From Ampullaceana balthica (Eukaryota; Mollusca; Gastropoda; Lymnaeidae): 64,000 nt of DNA. Under the pieces are notes generated by a model. It was not told the DNA's origin, searched no databases, and was given only the letters and a program-made list of their open reading frames with translations. Shown in pieces: positions 1 to 10,531 of this stretch. Positions within the stretch are counted from its first letter, which is position 1, and each line of letters begins with the position of its first letter. Location of the stretch: contig CALYLW010000689.1 in NCBI GenBank assembly GCA_944989445.1, positions 310,001 to 374,000 of the forward strand, in the 5' to 3' direction. A program made the translations under genes and the position numbers.

Positions 1-767
1 ATCCAGAAAAGTGTCAACTGTTAAGAGTAACAAAGAAAAAGAAACAAATAAATTCAAAATATTACATTCATGGAAAAGAACTGACCCAAATTAAAGATGC
101 AAAATACTTAGGAGTCTTAATAAATGAGAAACTATCATGGAATCCCCATGTCAATGAAGTTATTAAAAAATCAAACAAAACCTTAGGCTTTATAAAAAGG
201 AACTTTAACAAATGTAATAGAGATATAAAACTAAAATGCTACCTCACTTTGGTGAGACCTGCACTAGAATATGCATCTTCTGTATGGGACCCATCCACCA
301 AAGAAAACATTGATAAACTAGAACAAATTCAAAAAAGAGCTGCCAGATTCATTACTGGAGAATATTCGAAACTGACAAGAGTAACACCATTAGTTAAATC
401 ATTAAACCTTGAAACACTAGAGGATAGAAGAACCAAGAGCAAAGTAGTAATCATACATAAAGCAATTAATTCTAATTTAGAAATACAACACAAAGATAAC
501 TTAATACAACCCTCAGATAGACATAAGGATAAAAACACCTTTCTTATTCCGTATGCAAGAACAAACACATACAAGTTTTCCTTCTTCCCGTCCGGAATTC
601 GGGCGTGGAATGGGTTGCCTGAAGAATCCAGGAAAACCAACACTTTATCAACATTTAAATCTCTGATAAAAATGCAGGACTAAACACAAACCATAGATAA
701 GCGTAGGACGCAATAATCTTCTGTATAGAAGGAGCGTCTGTAAACAGATAAGATAAGATAAGATAAC
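1..767 (+). mobile_element. Non-LTR retrotransposon (LINE) 3' end, copy 1
   Basis: Continuous open frame from base 3 to the stop at 683, followed by a 3' UTR and a (GATAA)n tail near 748-768. The 5' part is outside the window. The copy is nearly identical to 58003-58722 (same last 144 residues). The tail 705-747 can fold: GACGC pairs with GCGTC around TTCT/AGAA. Clade is Jockey/CR1-like by the wording of the RT C-terminus; exact clade not assigned. Confidence 0.85.
3..683 (+). CDS. LINE reverse transcriptase, C-terminal end (5' partial)
   Basis: 226 residues without internal stops. Contains [17 protein letters not shown] (late RT/thumb motif), then [32 protein letters not shown] and a basic C-terminal region ending FKSLIKMQD, the usual end of Jockey/CR1-type ORF2 proteins. 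The endonuclease and RT palm (FADD) would lie upstream of base 1. Apparently undamaged, so the copy is young. Acts in target-primed reverse transcription. Confidence 0.85.
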   Translation, partial: PEKCQLLRVTKKKKQINSKYYIHGKELTQIKDAKYLGVLINEKLSWNPHVNEVIKKSNKTLGFIKRNFNKCNRDIKLKCYLTLVRPALEYASSVWDPSTKENIDKLEQIQKRAARFITGEYSKLTRVTPLVKSLNLETLEDRRTKSKVVIIHKAINSNLEIQHKDNLIQPSDRHKDKNTFLIPYARTNTYKFSFFPSGIRAWNGLPEESRKTNTLSTFKSLIKMQD

Positions 768-1852
768 ATTAAAGAGCCATCCATTGTTTCATTCGATAAC
801 ATTAAAGAGCCATCCATTGTTTCATTCGATAACATTAAAGAGCCATCCATTGTTTCATTCGATAACATTAAAGAGCCATCCATTGTTTCATTCGATAACA
901 TTAAAGAGTAATCCATTGTTTCATTCGATAACATTAAAGAGTCATTCATTGTTTCATTCGATAACATTAAAGAGCCATCCATTGTTTCATTCGATAACAT
1001 TAAAGAGCCATCCATTGTTTAATTCGACAACATTAAAGAGCCATCCATTGTTTCATTCGATAACATTAAAGAGCCATCCATTGTTTCATTCGATAACATT
1101 AAAGAGCCATCCATTGTTTCATTCGATAACATTAAAGAGCCATCCATTGTTTCATTCGATAACATTAAAGAGCCATCCATTGTTTCATTCGATAACATTA
1201 AAGAGCCATCCATTGTTTCATTCGATAACATTAAAGAGCCATCCATTGTTTCATTCGATAACATTAAAGAGTAATCCATTGTTTCAATCGATAACATTAA
1301 AGAGTCATTCATTGTTTCATTCGATAACATTAAAGAGCCATCCATTGTTTCATTCGATAACATTAAAGAGCCATCCATTGTTTAATTCGACAACATTAAA
1401 GAGCCATCCATTGTTTCATTCGATAACATTAAAGAGCCATCCATTGTTTAATTCGACAACATTAAAGAGCCATCCATTGTTTCATTCGATAACATTAAAG
1501 AGCCATCCATTGTTTCATTCGATATCATTAAAGAGCCATCCATTGTTTCATTCGATAACATTAAAGAGCCATCCATTGTTTCATTCGATATCATTAAAGA
1601 GCCATCCATTGTTTCATTCGATAACATTAAAGAGCCATCGATTGTTTCATTCGATAACATTAAAGCGCCATCCATTGTTTCATTCGATAACATTAAAGAG
1701 CCATCCATTGTTTAATTCGACAACATTAAAGAGCCATCCATTGTTTCATTCGATAACATTAAAGAGCCATCCATTGTTTAATTCGACAACATTAAAGAGC
1801 CATCCATTGTTTCATTCGATAACATTAAAGAGCCATCGATAATTTCATTCTG
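764..1852. repeat. 33-bp minisatellite, about 33 copies
   Basis: Unit starts GATAACATTAAAGAGCCATC and ends TTGTTTCATTC. Unit variants include AGTAATCC, AGTCATTC and TTTAATTCGAC. A variant block recurs exactly 363 bp (11 units) apart (909 and 1272). Because 33 is divisible by three, both strands stay open for hundreds of codons; there is no sign of a gene. The first five bases of unit one are the last GATAA of the LINE tail. Confidence 0.95.
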
Positions 1853-2602
1853 CAGGGGCGTCCAAACTTTTTGCATGGCGGGTCATATTCCTTGCGGTAA
1901 AGATATTCGCGGGCCGGATTAAAATAATAAACTAAATTTACATACGTTGAGAGATTTTATTGCCAAATTTAAATGAGAAGGGTGAAACTGAGATCTTGAA
2001 TGCAGTAAATAGTTCAGGCTAGGCTCAATGCCACTGGTTTTGATACGTATGCTATGGTAACCAGACAAAACGACAAGTGACAAAACGACAAGTGATAGGC
2101 AAACATTGGCAAACACCTGCTTTTTCTCGAGACATATATTTTCAACAATTTTCATCAAGCATTCTTTTACAAACTCGCCATCAGGAAATGATTTCCCGTG
2201 TTTCTTGTCAATAGGGAAATTACTAAAAAAACAAACAACTATTTGAATCTTTTAAGTTCAAAGACGCCATATTTGCTTTCGAGTCGGCAAATTTTTTTTA
2301 ATAAAAATGACTTCATGGAATTTTACCGTACGCCATCAACGAATTTCTCTCACTTAAAAGCACATGACTTCATCTGGTTAAAAAAAAACATGTCCACGTT
2401 GGTAAAAAAAATAAAACGTCATCAATTTTTGCCATCATTTGGCGTACTCAAAACAGGACACAATTTTGACTTTTCTTATAAATATAATGTCGTTACAGAA
2501 ATAATACGTCACTCGATTAATTATTTCAGATGAGGCCGCGGGCTAATTAAAATTTCATCGCGGGCCGGTTTTGTCCCGCGGACCGGACTTTGGACACCCC
2601 TG
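1853..2602 (-). mobile_element. Degraded hAT transposon
   Basis: Imperfect terminal inverted repeats: CAGGGGCGTCCAAA at the left, and CAGGGGTGTCCAAA read inward on the other strand at the right. Inside, the minus strand about 2075-2230 reads GKSFPDGEFVKECLMKIVEN and CLEKKQVFANV, a recognisable piece of a GTF2IRD2/ZBED-like hAT transposase; the remainder is unreadable. The right flank is CTATAGAG, which fits the hAT target consensus, but no matching left copy remains because the left flank is minisatellite. Confidence 0.75.
2075..2230 (-). pseudogene. hAT transposase fragment
   Basis: About 50 residues with the DGEFVKECL motif found near the N-terminal third of hAT transposases of the same type as the better-preserved copy at 39866-41672 (DGEFIKKCML there). 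No complete frame remains. Evidence is the shared motif spacing between the two copies in this window. Confidence 0.6.
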
Positions 2603-2692
2603 CTATAGAGCCATCTAAGATCTAATTCAAATAACATGAAAAAGGCAACAATAGTGCTAGAGCCTTCAATTGTATCATCACACAACATGCAA

Positions 2693-3481
2693 CAATCTAT
2701 CACCTCAGCCAGCAACATACTACACCAATCTATCACCTCAGCCAACAACATACTATACCAATCTATCACCTCAGCCAGCAACATACTATACCAATCTATC
2801 ACCTCAGCCAGCAACATACTATACCAATCTATCACCTCAGCCAGCAACAAGCTACACCAATCTATCACCTCAGCCAGCAACAAGCTACGCCAATCTATCA
2901 CCTCAGCCAGCAACATACTACACCAATCTATCACCTGAGCCAGCAACATACTACACCAATCTATCCCCTCAGCCAGCAACAAGCTACACCAATCTATCAC
3001 CTCAGCCAGCAACAAGCTACACCAATCTATCACCTCAGCCAGCAACATACTACACCAATCTATCACCTCAGCCAGCAATATACTACAGCAATCTATCACC
3101 TCAGCCAGCAATATACTACACCAATCTATCACCTCAGCCAGCAATATACTACACCAATCTATCACCTCAGCCAGCAACATGCTACACCAATCTATCACCT
3201 CAGCCAGCATTATACTACACCAATCTATCACCTCAGCCAGCAATATACTATACCAATCTATCACCTCAGCCAGCAATATACTACACCAATTTATCACCTC
3301 AGCCAGCAATATACTACACCAATATATCACCTCAGCCAGCAACATACTACACCAATCTATCACCTCAGCCAGCAACATGCTACACCAATCTATCACCTCG
3401 AACAGCAATATACTACACCAATCTATCACCTCAGCCAGCAATATGCTACACCAATCTATCACCTCAGCCAGCAACATGCTG
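2693..3481. repeat. 33-bp minisatellite, about 24 copies
   Basis: Unit contains CAATCTATCACCTCAGCCAG followed by CAACATACTACAC. Variants CAATATAC, CAAGCTAC and CATGCTAC. Different sequence from the 764-1852 array but the same unit length; the two are separated by a hAT remnant. Open frames on both strands are period artefacts. Confidence 0.95.
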
Positions 3482-4435
3482 GACCTGATGTCAAACAGCA
3501 CATATCATTATCAACCAGAAGCGTCACCCTGGATCACTCTGGCTCTAACTTTACGACCTCAACAATTATGACTCGCGCCCCCACAGCGCTCTAACATAAA
3601 GAAGAAATGTGATTTTAAGTTAAAGTCCAAACAATCTAACTACACTTTCTACATTCCTCCCAAACACTTGACAGCTCCGTCAACTGCCAGGCCTGGGCCC
3701 ATTCTCTTTAACCTTCTCCACATCGGCGTTGACTCGGCTGCCAGGCCTGGGCCCATTCTCTTTAACATTCTCCACATCGGCGTTGACTAGCTGGGTCTAC
3801 TTCTTTTTTTTATGCATACATTATGCAAATCCACTCCTTTCTCACGAGGGGCAAATACTGCTTGGCGAGGGCCAACACACCTGGGCCGGGTGAGCATGGC
3901 ATGAAAGGGGAGCTAATACTTTAAGTCAGTTTCAAAACGAATGTACCATGAATGGGGGGTGGGAGTGTGGGGGTGGGAGACGAAGGTTTCTTCAAAGAAC
4001 TCACCAAACCACCTGAGCTTAATCAGCTTTTGATCGACGTCTATTGGGGGATTTTGGGGGGGGTTGGGGGGTGGGTCGTTGAACGACAACAGCAACGTCC
4101 TCCATGACGACGTCACAGCCTTGGAGTAAAGTGGATCGTAACGTACTTTTGACGATCCCATTTTACATTATTTTTGTTGATTACCTAGATTACCGTACTG
4201 TTCGTATCCTACGCCCGACCGTTATACACAATCTAATATCGCAAATTTCACAAGAGCAAATTGGCACGATTTAAGTAGTGGTTTTAAGACCTATTAGATT
4301 GATGATATGTTGGTACGTGTGTGTCTTGGAGATAGCGAGATAGACAAAGACTGATAGAGCGAGAGAGGGAGATGGAGATAGAAAGAGGGGGAGAGAGATG
4401 GAGAGAGATATGGAGAGAGAGGGAGAGTACGACAG
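3482..4435. other. Non-coding stretch with a 60-bp direct duplication
   Basis: Contains two copies of a block with GCCAGGCCTGGGCCCATTCT at about 3688 and 3740, and T/G-rich low-complexity at 3950-4080. I see no exon. Confidence 0.6.
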
Positions 4436-4445
4436 AGAGAGAGCA

Positions 4446-4512
<67 letters not shown>

Positions 4513-4600
4513 CAGACAGATGTATGGAAAGAGAGAGATGGAGATAGAGCGAGAGGGACAGAAATATGGAGAGGGACAGAGAAAGACAGAGTGAAAGTGG
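4325..4600. repeat. GA-rich low-complexity with (GA)n core
   Basis: Pure (GA)n at about 4451-4502 within a longer purine-rich tract. Open frames here are compositional. Confidence 0.9.
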
Positions 4601-4639
4601 TTCTCACACAAATACCCCGTGTTGCAATTTGTGTTTCCT

Positions 4640-5996
4640 GAGCATCTTAGGGACAGTGATAACAGCGGTTGTTGGAATATCCGATTGGGGATTTAACTTT
4701 AAAAGAAAATGTTTTCAGCTTTTTTTTATTTTTGTATTATTTTTTTTTATAGTAAAGAGGGATTGCAATCTGCTAATTTAAGAAACATCGTAAAAAAAAG
4801 TATATTGACATTCACGTAAATCACAGTTGAGCTATGTTTATTACAAGAAGTCACCAATGATTAAACACTTTATTACGGAGCCGTAACTTTTTAAGTGTAT
4901 ACACAAATTTCAAGCAAAGATTCTCAAACGTTCACGTAAAATAGCGTCTTATTTTCTCTCATTGGTGGTACCTCGCCTCCACCGCCTGAGAGATCCTGGC
5001 CCTATTCACCACGCTTTCTTATCTGCCCCTCCTCCAAAACCCATCCACACGCTGCCCACACCAACACCACTCACACGTCATCAGACCTACCCACACCCCC
5101 TCCTCCCCAGCACCCGCCCCGTCCTTACATCAACACCCATCAGCAGCGAGATGCCGGCGATAATTTCAACAGCCCTCGGGGTCCCTGGGCCGGGCCCTTC
5201 CAACAACATTTACCCAGCGGTGCTGGCAATCTCCAGGGTCCATCTCGCCGTGAATCGCCCAGGACCCTCTCCACGACCTCCTCATTTCCTACCCGCAATG
5301 AAAGGAAAACACTGCTGGACATGGAGCAGTGGCTGGGCCCGCAGTGGTTCCCCGGCCCACACTCACGGACCGCAGACAGCGGGAATCGGTGAGTGGATGT
5401 CTGATGGCAGGGTTCTTGTTATCAAAACTTTAGAGCCGCGTCTCTGCATATTTAAATAAAAAAGAAAAAGTCAACAACGTTGAAAATCTTTATTCGAAAA
5501 TAAAATAATCTAAGATTTGGAGATATCTCCCTTGAGGTGAAAAAAGCTTTAAGTAAGGATTTTAACAAATAGCTTTAGCTTACTTTCACGCTAAGGTAGA
5601 TTCTAAAATAAGAATTCGTCCATTTATTATCCGAGTAAAAAAATATCTCATTGCATAGAGAAAAGGAAAAAGATGTTTCGTTCACGCACTCAAACTTATC
5701 TTTCTTTAAGAACTATTCGCCAACATAAATCAATATTATGTCAGCTTTTCAACAATATTTGCCCAATTCTCTAAAAGCAAAGCCTGGTCTACACACTGTG
5801 ACGTCAGATCGGTGACCTGTTTGTGTAACTGATGCACAGTCTTTCAGAGGCAGAGTACGGGAGGAGTCAGAGAGAGAGAGAGACAGAGAGAGAGAGGATT
5901 CAGAAGGAACATTATTTATTCAATGGAGTCTTTGAGAAGACACGTATTTAAAAAAATAAAATCGCTAGAGATATTATCTTAATGATGTTATAATGA
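4640..5996. other. Non-coding stretch with a GC-richer block
   Basis: 4960-5420 is C-rich and stays open in one forward frame for 165 codons, but the translation is proline-rich low complexity with no recognised domain. The remainder is AT-rich with short GA runs at 5870-5900. Nothing else seen. Confidence 0.5.
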
Positions 5997-6080
5997 GGAC
6001 AGTCATAGGACAGTCATAGGACAGTCATAGGACAGTCATAGGACAGTCATAGGACAGTCATAGGACAGCCATAGGACAGT
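5997..6080. repeat. 12-bp tandem repeat, seven copies
   Basis: GGACAGTCATAG repeated seven times, with one variant (GCC for GTC) in the sixth copy. Confidence 0.9.
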
Positions 6081-6212
6081 CCCTTTTAGATTCTTTTATC
6101 ACAAAGTTATTCTTTCAAATCAGTCACTACAGTTTGATCCTAATCTGTTAGTGTGAGTTTATTACCATTACTATACTCAATATAACTTTCTCTTGTGAAT
6201 CTTAAAATGAAA

Positions 6213-6662
6213 GATAACAACATGCTGTAGATTGAAAATAGCAGCATGCTGTAGATTGAAAGATAGCAGCATGCTGTAGATTGAAAGATAGCAGCATGCT
6301 GTAGATTGAAAGATAGCAGCATGCTGTAGATTGAAAGATAGCAACATGCTGTAGATTGAAAGATAGCAGCATGCTGTAGATTGAAAGATAGCAACATGCT
6401 GTAGATTGAAAGATAGCAGCATGCTGTAGATTGAAAGATAGCAGCATGCTGTAGATTGAAAGATAGCAGCATGCTGTAGATTGAAAGATAGCAGCATGCT
6501 GTAGATTGAAAGATAGCAGCATGCTGTAGATTGAAAGATAGCAACATGCTGTAGATTGAAAGATAGCAACATGCTGTAGATTGAAAGATAGCAACATGCT
6601 GTAGATTGAAAGATAGCAACATGCTGTAGATTGAAAGATAGCAACATGCTGTAGATTGAAAG
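6213..6662. repeat. 25-bp minisatellite, 18 copies
   Basis: Unit GATAGCAGCATGCTGTAGAT plus TGAAA. Each AGC-type unit carries the perfect 10-bp palindrome CAGCATGCTG; units with AACATGCTG break it. Because 25 is not divisible by three, each strand shows the same peptide cycling through three frames. Confidence 0.95.
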
Positions 6663-7197
6663 AGACACCATTCATGATTGTGTTTTTTACAAAGATACGA
6701 CAATCCGGCCCCCAACCCGTCACTCTAACAGCAAGGCCTCGTGGAAAGACAGGCCGGAAAAACTGTGTCTCAACTTAAAACAGGCCGCGAGATGCCGGTG
6801 CTCGTGTTTGTTTGCACTCATCTCAGCCGAGCTTCGGGGTTTACCTCCAGCATTTAGGAGCTAGCCACTACTTACTGAGTCAACACTCCCTGGCCCGTGA
6901 GCCCGGGAAATCAATGGCGCTACGGAGCGAACCGACGGAGGACGGACGAAGACAACACTCGGAGGACGGGCGCGGACAACACTCGGCGGACGCTCGGGTG
7001 TTGGAGATGTACCGGATGACCTCTGTCAACGGCGACGGAGATTATCGGCACTCGTGAATACGATGTTGATACACTTAACTATCTCTTTGTTCATATACCC
7101 AGGTGTTCGAATGTTGATACATTCAGGTACACGAGGTTGACACATCCATCTGTTTTTATGTTGATACATTCAGATATACAGATGTTGATGCATATAT
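6663..7197. other. GC-rich single-copy block, no recognised gene
   Basis: 6690-7056 is clearly GC-richer than its surroundings. It contains a forward open frame at 6812-7057 that matches no family I know. It could be a regulatory element, an exon of an unseen gene or neither. Confidence 0.35.
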
Positions 7198-7205
7198 ATG
7201 TCTTC

Positions 7206-7788
7206 CTATGGCGGATTAAGGGGGGGGGGCTGAACGGGCTAAAGCCAGGGGCCCCCGATGATTTAGGGCCCCCAAACTTAGCATATTTTATAATAAATGT
7301 GGACAAATGTATACATGAATTGCTGAAAATATGATAAATTAATAAAATCGCATCTATTAAAATGATCTCTTTTCCGACACGATAGTCTTAGCAGTCAAAA
7401 AACCTTATTTGATAGGCTCAATAACAGAAATTATTAAAGAATATTATATATATATTTTTTAACTTGCCAACCATAGTGTTTGTCTCGTTGCCGAATGAGA
7501 AGTACTAAGGCTTGTGGTGCAAGCGGTGGCGGGATCGATCCCCGCGTTTGGTGTGAATTTTTTTTTCATTTGTTTTATAAAGTGTCTTTTACACTCAATT
7601 TTAGGATACAGGCAAAAAGTTATTTCTTCGAATTTGGGTTTTTCATGAATGATCAAATTGGATGAATATTTACAAGTTACAGTCTTATATTAGCTGCTAG
7701 CAATCATTTTATCTAAAGGTACACTGGCTGGATAGGGCCCCAGTTTGAATTGCAGCCAGGGGCCCCGTGCAGTCTTAATCCGCCCCTG
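7206..7788. mobile_element. hAT MITE, long form, with 8-bp target duplication
   Basis: Left end CTATGGCGGATTAAGG; right end CTTAATCCGCCCCTG (inverse CAGGGGCGGATTAAG). Flanked by ATGTCTTC at 7198-7205 and 7789-7796, the 8-bp duplication expected of hAT. Outer segments match the short copy at 60422-60577. The middle (about 7300-7720) is extra sequence that includes a tRNA-like segment. Confidence 0.85.
7484..7552 (+). repeat. tRNA-related segment inside hAT MITE
   Basis: GTTGCCGAATGAG resembles a pol III A box, and GGGATCGATCCCCGC a B box/T-arm, at tRNA-like spacing. No clean cloverleaf or CCA context, so probably a SINE head rather than a tRNA gene. Confidence 0.4.
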
Positions 7789-8059
7789 ATGTCTTCCTTC
7801 CTGTTGATATATTCAGATATCAAGATATTGATATAACATCAAGTTGTTCTAATGTTGATACACATAACTATCATTGCATGATAAGCTGTTTACTGATAAT
7901 ACAGTAATATTACAACTGTGAATCAACACTGCACGTCTAGACAAGACAGCAATCTGTGGTCTGTGTCACAACTCACTTCAGTTGCATTTGTTTTATATTT
8001 AAAGCCGAGTTCACCTCATACAACAAGCACGCAGTCTCCGAACTCAGTCACTCACCAAA

Positions 8060-8477
8060 CTGCACTCTATCCAACATATAACTGCACTCTATCCAACATA
8101 TAACTGCACTCTATCCAACATATAACTGCACTCTATCCAACATATAACTGCACTCTATCCAACATATAACTGCACTCTATCCAACATATAACTGCACTCT
8201 ATCCAACATATAACTGCACTCTATCCAACATATAACTGCACTCTATCCAACATATAACTGCACTCTATCCAACATATAACTGCACTCTATCCAACATATA
8301 ACTGCACTCTATCCAACATATAACTGCACTCTATCCAACATATAACTGCACTCTATCCAACATATAACTGCACTCTATCCAACATATAACTGCACTCTAT
8401 CCAACATATAACTGCACTCTATCCAACATATAACTGCACTCTATCCAACATATAACTGCACTCTATCCATCATATAA
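8060..8477. repeat. 22-bp minisatellite, about 19 copies
   Basis: Unit CTGCACTCTATCCAACATAT plus AA. Nearly all units are identical, so the array is recently homogenised. Edge units at 8463-8530 are diverged. Confidence 0.95.
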
Positions 8478-8530
8478 CTACACGCTATCCAACATATGGA
8501 TTCTCATCAAACTGCACGCTATCCAACATA

Positions 8531-9573
8531 TGGATGCTCATCAACATGATCTCATCAAACAAAATGGTCGTTGACACGATATGATGTCAAAGTAGTTCCT
8601 AACATTACAACATAGAAAATATATTAAACGTAAAGCCTTAAAGACTATATTTAACTTAAAGAACACTAGCAGCCTCCCCCCCCCCAAACCCCAATGACCT
8701 CGCCACGGCATTCGCTTCCCCTTTCGTTGGCGTTGTTTCTTTGAATTATTTTATTTTTTCCGCTCTGATTTCTTGTACCCAGAATTCCATTGTTCGACAT
8801 CCAGTGGTTGTCTCAATCTAGCTAACTGCATGTTTCTGCTTGTGGTAATCTCTTAATGTAACGATAATTTTCATCAGTACAAAAAAATCATACATTAAAG
8901 AAATGTCTCGTAGTTGGACACTAACGTGCCTTTCTCTTTCCTTTCGCTGTATTTCCATTCTCTTGTCCTTACTCCCCCTCTCTCTCTTTGCTTACCATTC
9001 TCTCATAATCTCTCTACAGTAATTCTACACCATCTTATCACACAATCTCCCCCACCCCAGTATTGTTCTTTTCTTGTCCCCCTTTTGCTCTCCTTTCCCT
9101 CAACCTTCTCAGTCCGTCCCTTCTCCCCCAACCCCACACTACTTTCATCCCCTCTCTTTGACTTTCTATTTCTCCGTTAACTGTTCCACCTTCTATATTC
9201 TTCTCTCGTTCATCGTCTCTTCCATACTCTCTCTTCCTCGTAATCACTTATCTCTTCCTGCTTTTTCTCGCTTACCCCTTCTTTGCTTCATTTTTTCATT
9301 CTTTTCTTAAACAAATTGTCTTGGTCATTCCGGTGCTAAACTAGTCAATTCTTTCCTCCGTTTAACTCCTCAACGGCAGGAATCAATTTCATTACAGAAA
9401 GATATCCCACATACTATTTTTATATGTATGTCTTAGTTTGGTTGTTCTATTGTTTTTAATAGACGTCATTAGTGTTCCACGACTGTAGCAATTATTGCAT
9501 GCGTATTTTTGTGATGACCAGAATGCATGTTTTGTCGGATAACTTGCTTAGACCGTAAGTCGATACATTAATG
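8531..9573. other. Non-coding stretch, pyrimidine-rich 8915-9310
   Basis: CT-rich low-complexity sequence at 8915-9310 gives spurious open frames. The rest is AT-rich with nothing recognised. Confidence 0.5.
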
Positions 9574-10523
9574 CAGGGGTGGCCAGACATGTAGTATCTG
9601 AGAGCCATTTTGATAATTTAAATTTTTTTTGAGAGCCACATTGAAGCACTGTGGTTCAAGACCATATTGGAAATGAAAAATGCTTTACGGATTTCTTAAC
9701 ATATTGTTTATTCAAAATTATTTATTTGTTTTAACCCAAACCATATGTTGAAGAAATTTCATTTCCATAATTAACAAATATTTAAACATGTAGAATACAT
9801 AAATAGAAACACAATAGCTTTAGACTTATAATTATAGTACACATTAACTGTTTTCATTCTGCAGAGTAGCCTTTGAACTATCAAGTTTTTTTTTAAAAAT
9901 CTGGTTGTTATAAAATAGTTAAACTGCAACAACATTCTTCCAGATGCTTGTTACTAGTTACTTCTCGATGCTTTGATTTTATGAATTCATTTTGGATTAC
10001 AAACATTTGTTGGAATTAGTTTTACCAGTTGCCGAAATTTGGAGTTATTTGGATCTAATATAGAAATTATTCCTCTATTGCCTATCGTCTTTATCGATAA
10101 ATGCAAAGTCCCTCTTCCAATTCTGGCAGAATTCTATATATTTGCGTTCCCTGCAACTATTTGCCATATCAAAATTAAAATTGTAAATAATAAGTTACTA
10201 ACTTTATTAGGACTAATGGCAATCGGCAATACTTACGAAATGTGGATTAGACCAAAACCAGAACAAAACATGTAATGGTTTATTTACATCACCAACCAAC
10301 GAGAAACCAATCTCTTACTTCAAATTTAAAAAAATATGTCACATTCAAAAATTCAAACCAAGCCCCTTTTGATCAAAATTTGTTTCGGTCAATTTTTCAA
10401 AACTTCCTTTAAAATACATGTATTATATATTTCAAAGTTCAAAATTCATAAATTTTTCGAGAGCCGCAATGTGACCACAGAAGAGCCGCATGCGGCTCGC
10501 GAGGCGCAGTTTGGCCACCGTTG
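9574..10523. mobile_element. hAT MITE (CAGGGGTGGCC ends)
   Basis: Left end CAGGGGTGGCCAGAC followed by GAGAGCCA; right end GAGAGCCGCATGCGGCTCGC then GGCCACCGTTG. Target duplication CATTAATG (9566-9573) and CATTAACG (10524-10531), one mismatch. 950 bp, AT-rich inside, no transposase seen. Same terminal style (GAGAGCC ... GGCTCGCGAG) as 18528-18853. Confidence 0.85.
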
Positions 10524-10531
10524 CATTAACG

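Noticed and set aside
784..1842. 352-codon forward open frame and matching reverse frames
   Set aside because: Entirely the 33-bp tandem repeat (11 codons per unit); open on both strands with no domain, so a period artefact.
2521..3501. 326-codon reverse and 272-codon forward open frames
   Set aside because: Same artefact in the second 33-bp array.
4962..5459. 165-codon proline-rich forward open frame
   Set aside because: C-rich low-complexity sequence; no recognisable domain, no splice or start context that supports a gene.
8060..8477. CRISPR-like regular repeats
   Set aside because: Direct head-to-tail tandem repeat with no unique spacers, in a eukaryotic context; the same holds for the other arrays.
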